Part shown: positions 22,885 through 35,500 of the stretch, piece by piece
How the letters are laid out: every line of letters begins with the position of its first letter
Numbering within the stretch: the first letter of the stretch is position 1
NCBI GenBank assembly: GCA_014607495.2
Contig: CP053153.1
Location: 4,278,001 to 4,342,000, forward strand
Reading direction: 5' to 3'
Length of the DNA stretch: 64,000 bases
From: Carposina sasakii
Taxonomy: Eukaryota > Arthropoda > Insecta > Lepidoptera > Carposinidae
Notes under the pieces: model-generated
Database searches by the model: none
Seen by the model: the letters and a program-made list of their open reading frames with translations, nothing else
Told to the model about the DNA's origin: nothing
Made by a program: the position numbers and the translations under genes

Positions 22885-23146
22885 GTCCGTTTGAAACGTT
22901 TCGCAGGCAACGTGCCCGTTAGGATACTTTATGGCAGCAGTTATAATTCCGTAGATAGGTGCCATTAAATGTACGTCATCAACGTTTAAGTACTATACAT
23001 GATGCTACAAAACATGCTAACCAACAGATTTTTTAGAGTTTAGTGGGTCCATTGTATAGAAACTATAAGAGTAACCTTGGTGATGCCACGGGGATGGAAA
23101 ATAGATAACATATACATAATTATAAATAGCTGTTGGTCTTCCTGAA

Positions 23147-23202
<56 letters not shown>

Positions 23203-23456
23203 CAATTATTATATATATACAATTATTATTATATAAGTAGTTTTGGAGTAGCAAGCAGTTATGTTCGGAATTGGTTTATCATTGCGCTCACTGCATCATG
23301 AGACGTCAGAATCGAGGGTCAATGGAGGGTTTGGTGGTTGTTTAAGTTATTCTATACTTACAGCCAATTTCAATAACCGATCTCGAGAGTTTTTCCGCAT
23401 ATTTCCAGATTTAATTTTTAATTAATTTTCATATAAAATTTTGGAACGGAATAAAA
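22885..23456. other. 5' flank of the OR gene with (TA)n
   Basis: A (TA)n microsatellite of about 46 bp lies at 23150-23196; it creates false Tyr-Ile frames. Nothing else is recognised. The receptor promoter should lie here, but no TATA box or initiator can be singled out. Confidence 0.5.
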
Positions 23457-25310
23457 ATTATCCGAGAGTACAGGAGTGAGCAGCACATGGACGTTCGACA
23501 TGATCTTCGTCTTGTCCATGTTCATCTTCAGGCCCACCTATTGGGCGACTCGATGGAGGCCGTCGAGCGTTGTGGTTAGATCCTTCAGCGATTCTGCGAC
23601 CACGATGTCGTCTGCGAACCGAAGGTGAGTGATGTATTCGCCATTGATATTGATGCCGAGTCCTTTCCATTCCAGGAGCTTAAAGGCATCTTACTACATT
23701 GATGAAGAGCTTCGGAGAAGTAAAAAACCCATAGACTGGAAGTCATCAAACCTGCGAGCAAGACGATTCGTGATTACCCTTGAAAACTGTAGACATGGCT
23801 CAGAAGCGAGATGGGTCTATAGTTCTTTAGCAAGGCTTTATCGCCTTTTTTAAGATGACGAATCGCTAAAAATGGCGTTAATTAAGTTGATTTTTCTCAG
23901 CCATTATTTTACAATATGTATTGGGGGAGCAAGAGGATGGTTCAGGGTATTGAACAAGAAGGAAAGTAGGTGAAGATTACGTCGATGTCTAATATTGAGC
24001 CAGTTTAGCTGTGCACGATATTGGGATATGTGGTCATATTTACGCAATCCAAAAATGATATCGAATACACATGTTGAGAAAGCGGTCCAACTTATCTAAG
24101 AGTTATCTGTAATACCTGGTAAGCAGACATCAGTATAGTCAATGATTGGGAGCATTGAGAGCAAACTAACGTGATCTTGGCCGATATGGGTAGGAAGTTC
24201 TGCATAAGTTTTAGCGAACGCTTTGGCTGGCTACCCCATTCATATATGTATGTACTAAAACAGTATCATAACGAACCTTTACTGTTCATCTATATTTACT
24301 TAATATTACCTACGAATGCTTATTTTATAGAATATTCCGCCGCACGCGCCGCCGCCGCGCCCATCGTAATAATTGAATAGTGTGTTTTTGAGCAAAGAAT
24401 ATTGATAAGATATTTAATTACCCACCCGTGTCGTCGATACAATGCAGGATGAATTGTAACGTTTTTTTAACTAAAAAAAGTAAGTAGATACGAGTAGATT
24501 TCAACGAAGCAACGTGCATCGTGAATCGACGCCGCAGCATGTGTGGAAACCCTTAGTTACTCCTATGTGTGTCACATTTCTCTAGTCGATTTACCAACTT
24601 ATTAGTAAACTGAAGATGTCGCCGTGTGTTACCGAACGAAATGATATTTCAACGTGGTGACTGTAGTTCCTTTTTCTGCCATTTCGACATTTTGTTTGTT
24701 CTGCAGTATGTACGATCGGACGCGGACGGAATTGCAGGCGTCCACTAGTGTCAAATATATAGGCAAAGTCTGAACGATGAACTATCCAATTTGAATTTGG
24801 AATGACTGTTACGTTGAAGCTTTGAAACATTGTTCGCAATCTATGTAGATTTCAAGAAATCCGTGGGACTCGCAAATTGCGTAAAACTTTCTCGAAACTT
24901 TAATAAATAAACTCAGTAGGTACCTACATGCGTTTTGGAATTATTATTGAGCACGGAGTCACCTTAAAGAGGAGCACCACCACACTTCTGCTCTATGCTT
25001 CCGGCGTTACGCCTTCGAGCAAGACCTTCAGTACCGGAGTTCCACCCGCTCTAAGAAGCTCTGATGTAATTCCATCGTTGCCCGGCGCTTTATTGTTTTT
25101 GAGTTGTTTAAGGGCAGCCCTAATCGCGCACAGGCCGATATCCGGGATGTCTTCAGTATAGTGTCGGATGAGCTTGGTATGGTAGACTGCCGTCTATCTG
25201 TCCGTTAGATCAACTGGCTCTGCCCAATAGATAATTCTCTTGCGAACACTGTGTAGCCTCGGTTTCGCTCTATTGTCTCCTTAATGCAGCTAGTATTAAA
25301 GCTGTGGGGG
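23457..25310 (-). pseudogene. RTE reverse transcriptase fragment split by an insertion
   Basis: 23457-23853 corresponds to about 15000-15690 of the full-length RTE, with an internal deletion. 24964-25310 corresponds to the next stretch, about 15680 onward (PGNDGI region, then toward the endonuclease). The two halves abut in the intact copy, so one degraded RTE copy is interrupted by 23854-24963. Confidence 0.75.
23854..24963. mobile_element. 1110-bp insertion bounded by TTAA
   Basis: TTAA occurs at 23850-23853 and at 24964-24967, while the uninterrupted RTE has a single TTAA at the matching position. The ends GATGAC... and ...GTCACC are a weak inverted pair. A TTAA target suggests a piggyBac-type element, but there is no transposase and the termini are not the usual CCC form. 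Part of repeat A (GCGTCCACTAGT near 24740) lies inside. Confidence 0.45.
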
Positions 25311-25374
25311 ATTAACTTACCACAGGTTAATTTATAAAATGAAATTTAATAAAAGGCTTCATTCATTGGAGAAT

Positions 25375-25650
25375 TCATTTCTGGGAGTGAAAAAAAAACG
25401 TGTAATACTACAGCTGCTTCTCTTCCCGGGCATACTGAACAAGTCAATAGAGGGACAAGAGGGTCTTGGTGTTGTAGGCGATGGGCTGACCACCTGTCAC
25501 TACTAACCGAACTAGTAGGTACTACATCTCAAGTATACCCTCAAAATTGGTCAGAAGTGGCACCATATGGTTCTATCGGCCCTTGGTGCTCTGCCTACCC
25601 CGTAAGGGATAAAGGCGTGATTATATGTATGTATTCATTGGAGAACATAC
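25375..25650 (+). repeat. SINE-like repeat family B, copy 1
   Basis: Shares GAGTGAAAAAAAA, CTTCTCTTCCCGGGCATACT, GGGACAAGAGGGTCTTGGTG, GCGATGGGCTGACCACCTGT and GGTGCTCTGCCTACC with 40388-40615 and, inverted, with 62822-63105 and 47598-47693. It ends in GGATAAAGGCGTGATTATAT plus a TATG repeat. Non-coding. Confidence 0.75.
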
Positions 25651-27299
25651 ATACATACATAAAGGTCACCTCAATTATCCCCCGAGGAGGTTGAATTGGA
25701 GAACATCCTATGTAAAAGTGTATTTAACACGAAGGTAAAGGTGTTAATTTGTGTAATTAGTGATTTGACAAGGTAATTAAGCGAGTAATTTCGTTTTCGA
25801 GGCAATTATGTACTGAAGTCGTTTAGCAAATAAGCACTTACTTCACTACTAAACATGTGTTTAAGTTTGTTTTGATTTTCCGTTAAAACTATGGAAACAG
25901 AGCGTTTTTGTAAGCTTTTTTTGTTTCACCTGTCCCGTTGTCTGTAACCAAATCTTGCAAGTTAAATTTTATCCACTTCCCGGTTTCCGATTAGGCCGTT
26001 TGGCATGAATGTATAAATCGGATGACAATGCAATATATTTATGACATAGAGAGCTGATCTGACGATGGAGCTGGAAGGTGGCCATAGGAACTCCGTAATT
26101 AACGACGGAACCCTATCGAGTTTGGGCTCGTTTGTTTGATCAGTTCATTTTATTAACAAATAATAAAAGTTTGTTTTAAAAAAGGTTTTTTAAACTGAAG
26201 CTTGTTTGAAATACTTAGATAGGAATATAAAAAATAACGCCTAGCTGCTAACGTATGTTTCGCAATGACGTTTGTTATCGAAAGCCAGAAAATTAAAGCT
26301 TCCTATTCTTAAACTTTCCTATTTGGGGAAATATAACAATGACGAATTTTCGATTCGATAGGGAAACAATTTCCTTGTCGGCTATCATTCTAGTCTCCAT
26401 AATCGTCACAATTTTAAAATCAATATTAATATTAACTTTTAAATTAACTTCCGTACGTAAAAGGCGTACCTAAAGCGCATTTCCATTATGTCGTGACGAT
26501 AATCGTTAGAAGTGTTGTGGTAGTCTTAGGTTTTTGCTTATACTAAATGGGCTTATAATTATTTTAATGGAGATGTAGTGACTATAGGAACGGCTAGCAC
26601 GACAGTCAATGCACATTTAAAAAATACGACTAACAGCTACCTATACCTATAGATATAATGGAAACAGCTTGAGACGATAGTCATCCTACGATAAATTAAC
26701 CGTAACAAACGACCTAGTGGAACCAATATGCAACTGACTGTGTTTTCAAGTGAAACATAGCCGCCTACTGTATGCTGTGTGCGAGTCTTCGCCTTAACGT
26801 CCATAACTCAACCAAGCTAAGTTTGCACTTCGATTGAATGCGGCATCCCGCCCTTTATTGAATTTGATTATTGAGACGTGCCCATGTATGTCATCATCAA
26901 TTACACAAAGTTGACCTATCCCGACAGTTTGTAACAAACAAATTAACGTTTATTATTTTTTTAAGTCGTAGCGAAACCTTTCTAGCGGATAATCGACGCG
27001 AGGTGCAAACTTAGCTTGGAAGTTGAACTAAGCATTCAACCACGTACAGGTAAACAAGGTAAATAATGGGGTAATCTACTCGTATAATCACGTCACTGGG
27101 GTAATCCCTTTCTTCTCCGAATATCGATCGTCCGAAAATCATAATCCCTAACAAGTTTGCTATAATCATCACTTTCCATAATGTTCGCGTATACGAAATT
27201 GTATATTACCTAATCGTCTTAATTCTAATATTTTGGTGCCATAAGATCGGGAGCTATAATGATTAGATGTCCTAATTTTTCTACAAAGGACATGTGTCC
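25651..27299. other. Gene-free stretch
   Basis: AT-rich DNA with no open frame, splice context or repeat that I can name. ACATACATACAT near 25644 is the tail of the preceding repeat. Confidence 0.45.
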
Positions 27300-27720
27300 T
27301 AAGTGTTATATTGTATAATGTACCTATGTTAGGCCGAATGGTGATTTATAATAATATTGTTAATAGGAATCTTTCTAGAGCATTATTTAAAACAAAAATT
27401 AGGATGAATAAAAAAAACGGGCACTTAAATCGACTCAGTTTACCCCGACTCCACGCAGTCTTGTCTGCCCTACCCCTAGAGTGCAATGTAAAAGCGCGTA
27501 GGCGCGAAGAAGAAGGTTGCATGAATGCAACTCTCACCGCCGCGGCTGAGGCTGGCGTGGGACCGCCGGAGTCCCGCAGCGCCGGAGCCGTGACAGAAAC
27601 CATACCTGCTGCATGCTTGCTTGAATGCTGCATCCTGCATGCTCGCTTGCATCCTGCATGCTTGCTTGCATACTATATGCTTGCGTGCATGTTTCATAGT
27701 TGAATAAAACGAGAAAGTTG
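27300..27720. repeat. Repeat family F, copy 1, with GCATGCTTGCTT array
   Basis: Matches 34600-34915: CTAGAGCATTATT, ACTCCACGCAG, TTGTCTGCCCTACCCCTAGA, GTGCAATGTAAA, GTCCCGCAGC.CCGGAGCCGT and GACAGAAACCAT. An irregular array of GCATGCTTGCTT units ends it. The GC-rich middle gives open frames on both strands, but these are not conserved between the two copies. Confidence 0.65.
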
Positions 27721-29239
27721 TTATTGGAAGATTAGGTCCGTTAGGACTTACAACTATTATAGAAAAGCATTTTATGCTTATGAATATTATAGATTGTGAT
27801 ATTTATAGCAAAAAAAATAGGACATAATGTCCGATAGGATTTGGATTTCGGTTATCGGGCAAGTGATATTATAGGACATTAAGTTAGGGCTACTTATCAA
27901 TCGGACACATGATGATTATGTCACAAAATATTATGACACGTTAGATTATGGATAAAAAATTTATGAGACAAAATAGAGAACCAAATCTCAGTTAATGGGC
28001 ATGGACCATAGAAACGTATGAGGAGATATTATTCTTCTCTGTGACACCAAATCCCTGGCATGGACTTACCTCATATTTGCTTGCTTTTTAGAAATGACAT
28101 TGATATTTTTATTTCTTTGTGATAAAGATGTCTAGGAGCGTTTTAAAGACAAACTTTTTCAAAATTGTTTATATCATTCATAGATTTAGTTATGTAGTGT
28201 TCATGATCGTTTTCGATGTTTTGCGATACCCAAGATTAATCTTGAACTACTGTAGATTTTCATTACATTGCGTCTTCACGCCAGATGATTCGGCTGTTGG
28301 CTACGTTGATACTATCGAGTTTGGATTGAAAACTCACACTAAGCTCAGTACTTGTCTTTGAAAATAACAACGAATTCGAATTTGAGTAGGCAACTGAATA
28401 AATACCTCGCAATGGTAAAATAATATTTTATTTTTCGATAGTTCAGAAAACTAACCACAAGTGGTAAAGCTCCGGTATTACACTGAAACAATGCGAACAA
28501 ACTGGAATGTCTGAGCCATTCTCACATTACATAACCATAGATACAAACTCACGCGAGCGAGCATAGCTTCCGTCACCCATGGTACTGATGTCTTACTACT
28601 ATGGAACAGGTCGCTTTAGCCCGTCTTACTACTAACTGTTCTAGTAGTATCATGGGTACAACATTATTTTCCTAACATATGTTACCACCAACTATTATCA
28701 TGGTTCAATGAAACATGCATTCGCCAAAGTCATTATAATTGGATTTCTTAAATAATTAAGAAAGAAACACATATACTTAATTAAAATTTGCTACCAAACT
28801 GGATAACTAACTACTAAAGTAGGAAAAAAATAGTAAAATAAAAAAACAACCTAGTAAAAAAAGTGGATAATGCTCTTATACCTCCACAATTTTCTTCCGC
28901 AACAAGAAAGAAATTATCATCCATAAAAGATAGAAACCGTAACACGAATTTATAAAAGGAAATTCAATGAAAAATATTCAACCATGATATTGTCCAATAA
29001 CGAAAGATGAATTAATAAAAGTCATTAATGTCACTACTAGTAGTAAAACGGACAGTAACACAGGTAACTAAGGGAGCATGGAGCCATCAAAATCAACCAG
29101 TATTGCATAGTGCTATATTACGTTAATCATAAATATACCTAGATTTCTTTTTACAAATACATGAACCAAGAGCTTTTAGCAGAACTGAAAGGTCTTAATT
29201 AAATCACACATTTTATACACTGCAATGTTTGGAGCATTG
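27721..29239. other. Gene-free stretch downstream of RanBP3
   Basis: Contains several short 'GGACAT' blocks (27240-27300, 27820-27910) of unknown meaning and an unsupported frame at 28119-28361. The RanBP3 3' UTR should start at 29239 going left; I did not find a clear poly(A) signal close to the stop. Confidence 0.4.
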
Positions 29240-29569
29240 TCACTCTATTAATATTTCTGGGCATTGTCTTTTTGGCGAAGACGTGTCGTCGTCGGCCGGT
29301 TCTTTCCTTTTCAGAGATTTGCTTTCCTCGTCGACGGAGGATTCCTGGTCAGTCTTGTTGGTTTCCGTGTCGGTTTGTTCACGTTTCAGGTAGTATCTGG
29401 TCTCGCCGGGGCCGTAGGCTTCCTCCTCGCCGTCGTTGAGGTATTTGGCATCGTCAGCGGGCTTCAGCCTCTCGGCTGGCTGTGGCGGCGCCAGTTGGCT
29501 CGCTCGCTTGCAAAGCGCCACGCGCGATGACAGCGCTCGCTCCAACTGATTGATATCTGATGGTGCTCC
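29240..29569 (-). CDS. RanBP3: RanBP3 exon 6 (3' end)
   Basis: 110 codons including TGA. Starts with GAPSDINQLERALSSRVALC, the last helix of the Ran-binding domain, then the acidic tail with EEEAYGPGETRYYLKREQTD and two basic clusters near the end. Acceptor ATTTCAG. Confidence 0.88.
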   Translation of the reverse strand, partial: GAPSDINQLERALSSRVALCKRASQLAPPQPAERLKPADDAKYLNDGEEEAYGPGETRYYLKREQTDTETNKTDQESSVDEESKSLKRKEPADDDTSSPKRQCPEILIE

Positions 29570-32500
29570 CTGAAATTATGGAAATGGTTAGTTAATCTAC
29601 ATTGTAAACCACATTATGAGTATTAGAGAACAAGTTGAGTTAAGCAGTGATAAAAGATCAGTGACAAATTGCAATCTTAGTCGACTCTTACCACACGTTT
29701 AGGAGATGATGTATTCTAGTGAAGCTTCGCAGCTACTAATAACCTCATTTAGATATAGATAAAAGATCCAATTATAAATGCGACAAGTCGTTTAGTTAGA
29801 CTATAGAACGTGCCAAAGAAATAAACATACATACTCTTAAGCTACACAGGATGTTTTTTTGTGGCCACCTTTAACGAAGGGTACGTATTCTATACATGAA
29901 ATAAAGTAAGTTTATGCCAAAAAAAATGCTGGGAAAAAAAATTTTTTTTGAATTTTTTTTTTTAATTTCTTGATCGTGCGAAATTTATAGTGTCTAGTGT
30001 TTATGTTAGTTTTTTATAGACAGATATTAATTATTTTTCGTGAAAAAATCCTGCTACGCGCGTCTATGTGCATTTATGCAGAAAAACGTAGTCTATTTAC
30101 TCAACTTTGGACCCTAATATTTTGGAAACCAGACACTTCCCAGGTATGCTTCCATGGAGAAAAATGATCGTGATGATGAGGAGATTCCGTAGTTTTCGGG
30201 AACGTTGACGACCAAAAATCATCCTGTATATAGCTATATACCCGAGGATGCCTGCGTCAGAGACTGTCCGAAAAACAAACGCCAATTCCTTGACAATACG
30301 ACTTTTGAAAGAAACCATATTCCACTGACCCCATAAATAATGTTACAAGGACAAGAAGACGATGACAAACATAAAAATACATCCTTAGCTCGCAGTTGGT
30401 TAAAAATACTACTAACCATAATAAGATACAGTTTGATCTGCTGCTGCGCATCGGCGGCGGTGATCCGGAGCGACTTGGAGCCGGCGCGCTCCACCACCAT
30501 GTCTGCCCACAGTTTGGTGTTGAGCACCACACGTAGAGAGCCGGCCACGCGCGCCACGAGCCGCGCCGCGCCCCACGCGCCTCCCGCCGCGCCACCCCCC
30601 GCCACGCGCCCCCCCGCCCCCGCGCGCCCCCGCCCACACGCCCCGCCGGCTCGTTCAAGCGCAGTACGCCGCGCCCGCGCTCGCGCCAACTACCAGCCTC
30701 CCAAGCGAACAGCCGCGCCGATATCTGCACACGAAAAAATATTAATAAGATCCTCCCTGGCTTTGCACAGGTCTAATGCCCTTTCGTTCCGATAGTCGGA
30801 AAGTTCTGAGATTTCAGGACTTTTCGAAAGTGCAAATCTCGTAATATCTCAGGATCAATAAAACACTGGTTACATTTTATCTTAGTTAAAAGTTCATGAT
30901 TTCTTTGGTAACAATTGTACATTTGTCCTGAGTTCAAACATTCACTATTGCGCCCACCACCGGGCCCTCACCTCCACTGACCCTCGGATCTGATTACTTT
31001 TGCGACAACAGGCAGACTAACTTCATTTGGGCGCCGGATAAATAATCTACATATTTTGCCAACAAATCCTCAGGATTATAGAAATTAATAAATTCGTAAT
31101 AAAACCCAACACATCTACACAGAATTAACTACCCTCTACTAAGATTTGTCAATTAAATTCACAAAATATTGATAAATTAGTAAAGAAAAATTAATTATTT
31201 ATATATTTTTTAATACTTAGTGGTTATTCAGGTTTTAAAGATCCTGAGGATCTCCTTAGTTATCTAAGATTGCAATGTACATGCAATGGCTGCAAGTGCC
31301 TGTTGTCGCAAATGTAATCAGATTCAGTGGAGGGTGTTTTGGGCGGTGAACAATTGTACAGTTAAAATCAATACTTATTTATCCAAGTAAAACAAACTAA
31401 AAATAATCTTCTTGCCACCCCCTGCCCCGCCGCTTTGAGTGCGATGTGCAAGTTGCAACGCGTGAGCTACATTCTTAAACTGTATAAAATCTCAGGACTT
31501 TTCCATGGAAATCAGGCCTTTTCTCCGGTCTTTTGATTTTTTCATCTGGTAACTCTACCCGCGAGGTGGACGGACGACCTGGGCAAGGTGGCGGGCGTCG
31601 GTTGGATGCAGGCTGCTTCCGACCGGTCGGAGTGGAGGTTGTTGGGGGAGGCCTATATCCAACAGTGGACTTCCCAGGGCTGTAAATGATGAATGCCCTT
31701 TCACGTGGACAAAGTCGTGGGCGGCCGCTATAGAAAAGTGTTCGTTTTTAGACTCATTTAGACAATTTTTAAAAATTTTCTCTCTGTAAGAACCATCCTT
31801 ATACTTCAAGAAATATTCTAAAAAAGAATAAGCGAAATCGGTTCAGCTGTTCTCGAGATTTGCGCTTAGCGATATATTCGGCGATTCATTTTTATATTAT
31901 ACGAGTAGAAGATAATAAGACTATACATTGTTAGCCAGAGGTAGCCATTACGGAGCAGATCGCACAGCCAATAGTAATGTTCAGTGGCATTAAAATGATC
32001 ATATTTCATTTACTTTAAATGATTCCATTAATAAAAGTAATGTATAAAATATTTATTTCCAAATACTATACCTATGTATCTGTTAGTCATTAAACAATAG
32101 GTACTGTGTTATATGTATCATGAATTTATTGTAACATTTGTTTAAATGAATTCATTTAAATTCATCTGACAACAAAACAAACTACAAGTGTTACACTTGT
32201 CAAGGTAAACCACAAAACATGAGCGTTATTTGATAGTCAAACCACAAACAAACATGTATTTCATACAAATGAAAATATATGGTATTTGAGTACTTGAAAT
32301 TGATTCTCTTTCTGTTGTGATGTAAACCATAAGATCCTGCTGAATGCTATAGTTGCCTTGAGTGACCATGTTCTGTCAAAAATAAGATATGCATTTGCAT
32401 AGATTTAAAATGATTGAAAAGTTTATTATTATTAGTTTAGTAGTTTAAGTATTACAGTGAGCGGCTTCAGCATTTTTTTAAGCTTTATTTTTATTAATTG

Positions 32501-35500
32501 TTACACCACAGCAATTACATAAAATGATTTACAATAAAGAATGAAAACACCACACACATCAGCCGATTGCAGTCCACTGCTGGACATAGATCTCTCACAA
32601 GGCTACTGCCATAATAGCGTTTCTGCAGTAACCGGGCAGGCAGGTTAGTATGTACATCAGTGTGATTTTCAGACTACATTGTCAACACGGGAGGCACAGC
32701 CTACATTTCTCCTCTTATGAGATCTACGGGCAAAAATGGGATGGTGATATTCTACTCCTGCATGCCTGTATGAGGCGATTAAGGGTTTCCGAGAGGCAGG
32801 CAGCAGCGCCTACTGTGCTGACAACATGGTCAAAGTCACACTGCGGTCACCAAACCCTGCCTGCCGAGCGTGGTGATAATGGGCAAAACCCCCTGTGGCA
32901 GTAGCCTTGTGGCGTGCTCTGGGGGAGGCCTACGTCCAGCAGTGGACTGCAATAGGCTGCAGACGAATACCACACGGCATAATACCTAGGCACCACTAAT
33001 CTGACCTGCAGTACGTTGACCTCGTCCTCCTCGCCGGTGGCGCTGGCGGCGGCGCGGGGCGGCGGGGGACGCGCGCGCGCTCGCTCGTACGCCGCCGCCG
33101 CTGCCGCCAGCCCCACACCGCCCGCGCCATCCGTCTGGCTCGAGCCCTCGCCCTGAAATACAGCTTTACGAGTCCCCGCATACTACAGACCAGTCCCCTG
33201 AAGCAGTAGCAGAGCCGAAGCAGGCGATAGAGAAAATTGAGAATGTGTGTGCTCGGGGTGAGGTGCGGGGCGCGGGAGGACGCCTCGTCCCGCGCACGCG
33301 CACACTCCAATTTTCTCTATCGCATTGCTTCGGCTCTGCTACTGCAAATTAGGTGATCAGGGGGCAGGCTTTCGATTGTAAATTGTATCGATAGTTTGGT
33401 TGGCTTCTTAATCAGTATAAATATTCACATTCACACATCTGAAGTCTGCAGTATGCCAGCCCCCCTAGCATGACCACGCATCGTGGATATCGTATCGTAC
33501 GATATCGTAGGATTCTATACAAGATTCAACATGGAGGAAATATTTATAGTATTTTGACAAGCTAAATGTTGATAAATCGTTTATCATATTGTGTTTCGCA
33601 CGTCGTGCTACTTATGCAGGACTTTAACATATGCGTGACTAAGGATGGATCCGGGACTTTTTTCTATGAGACACAAAAGGGAGATTTTATGATGAGATGT
33701 GTATGTGTTGTGGTGAAATCTCCACCCACAATAGGCACACAAATCTCCACCCACAATAGGCACACAAATCTCCACCCACAATAGGCACACAAATCTCCAC
33801 CCAAAATAGGCACACAAATCTCCACCCACAATAGGCACACAAATCTCCACCCACAATAGGCACACAAATCTCCACCCACAATAGGCACACAAATCTCCAC
33901 CCACAATAGACACACAAATCTCCACCCACAATAGGCACACAAATCTCCACCCACAATAGGCACACAAATCTCCATCCACAATAGGCACACAAATCTCCAC
34001 CCACAATAGGCACACAAATCCACACCATAAAAATCTGTAGTATACAACACCTGTTGCAACAATTTCAAAACATTCCCAGAACCAGTAACACATGTAAGGA
34101 AATAACTAAATCAATACATATATGTAAATTACAACAAGGCATTACACAGCATTGAAATGGGAATCCATCATTTTATGGCAATTCCTTTCAACGATTTTCA
34201 TTACCCATAAAACAATTTTTAGTACAATATTTAACAAATCCTACAATTAGGTTACTACGCAATTTCATTTCCTTAAATATACATTATCTAAAAACACAGT
34301 TCATCATTATTTGTTTTTATGTTTTATAAATTTTATCGAAATAATGTTATGTCGAAGTTTTGTTACCCATATTTTTGTTTCACTGTAAATTTCAGTTTGT
34401 AAAATAATTGAAACATCGATTTTTACTTCAATAAATCAATGGACATGGCAAAATACGATTTAATGCAGTTTATTATTATTAGTGCGCACATGTATTTGTG
34501 TTACAATTTAGATCGTGTTTTTATAATTTGTATAGTTTAAGTTGCATGGAATTGTAATGTGTAGTGTGTGAGAAATAAATAAATAAAAATAAAATTAGTT
34601 CTTCTTTCTAGAGCATTATTCAAAACAAAAATTGGGATGAATGAAAAAAAGTATTTTAATCGACTCAATTTACTCCGACTCCACGCAGTTTTGTCTGCCC
34701 TACCCCTAGAGTGCAATGTAAACCGGCCAGAAAGCCGAAGGTGCGGTGGTGAGCGTTACATTCATCTGCGACGATAAGCTTGCGTGGGACCGCCTGAGTC
34801 CCGCAGCACCGGAGCCGTGACAGAAACCATGCCTGCTGCATGCTGTATGTTTGCTTGCATGCTGCAGTCTGCATGTTTGCTTGCATGCTGCATGCTTGCG
34901 TGCATGTTACATACTAAAAAGTTGTTATGTGAAAAAGTATTATGGGTTCTGATACACATTGTAACATGTTTTTACGAATAGTTTCATCAATAACTTAATA
35001 CTTTTATGAAGCTGTAGTATTATAGGTTTTCTTCACTCCCAGAGCAGCATAGAAGAACACTTCAGATAGTTTGATAATAAAACAAGTACTACTATTACCT
35101 GACTGTTTTCCTTCACGGCCGAAAAAGCTGTAGCACTAGTAAACAACAGCTCTGTAGTACCATTTGTAGATGAATGATCTACTGAGTTAGAATCACCATT
35201 GTTCACATTCTCCATTACCACTCTCTCACTGAGGTTCTGTCCAAAGACAAACCCGGATGAACTAGTTGCTGTAGAGGGTTGTGAAGTGGCCGGGGCGGCA
35301 CTATTTGTCCTAGGAGTCACATTTGAAGCCCCCAAAGGAACAAATTTTGGTGCCTCCACTTCACCTTCTAATCTATCCACTTTCTCAGTATCATTTTTCT
35401 CCTTATCATTAGTTTCCTCTAGTTCCTTGGCTTTTAAGAATGGATTAGTTCCTGCTTTTAACTGTGGGGGACGCAACACTGACCCTGACTGACCTGAAAT

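Noticed and set aside
23017..23222. Tyr-Ile repeat ORFs
   Set aside because: Pure translation of the (TA)n microsatellite.
28119..28361. 80-residue ORF
   Set aside because: No recognisable domain and isolated; not distinguishable from chance.
29264..29530. Plus-strand ORF of 88 residues
   Set aside because: Antisense shadow of RanBP3 exon 6, which has clear family motifs.
30340..30795. Plus-strand Pro/Ala/Arg-rich ORF
   Set aside because: Antisense of the GC-rich RanBP3 exon 5; its composition explains the open frame.
33716..34021. CRISPR-like array
   Set aside because: Direct tandem repeat without spacers, in a eukaryotic intron.
33608..34093. 161-residue minus-strand repeat protein
   Set aside because: It is a by-product of the 25-bp minisatellite; all three minus frames are open for the same reason, and it lies in an intron.
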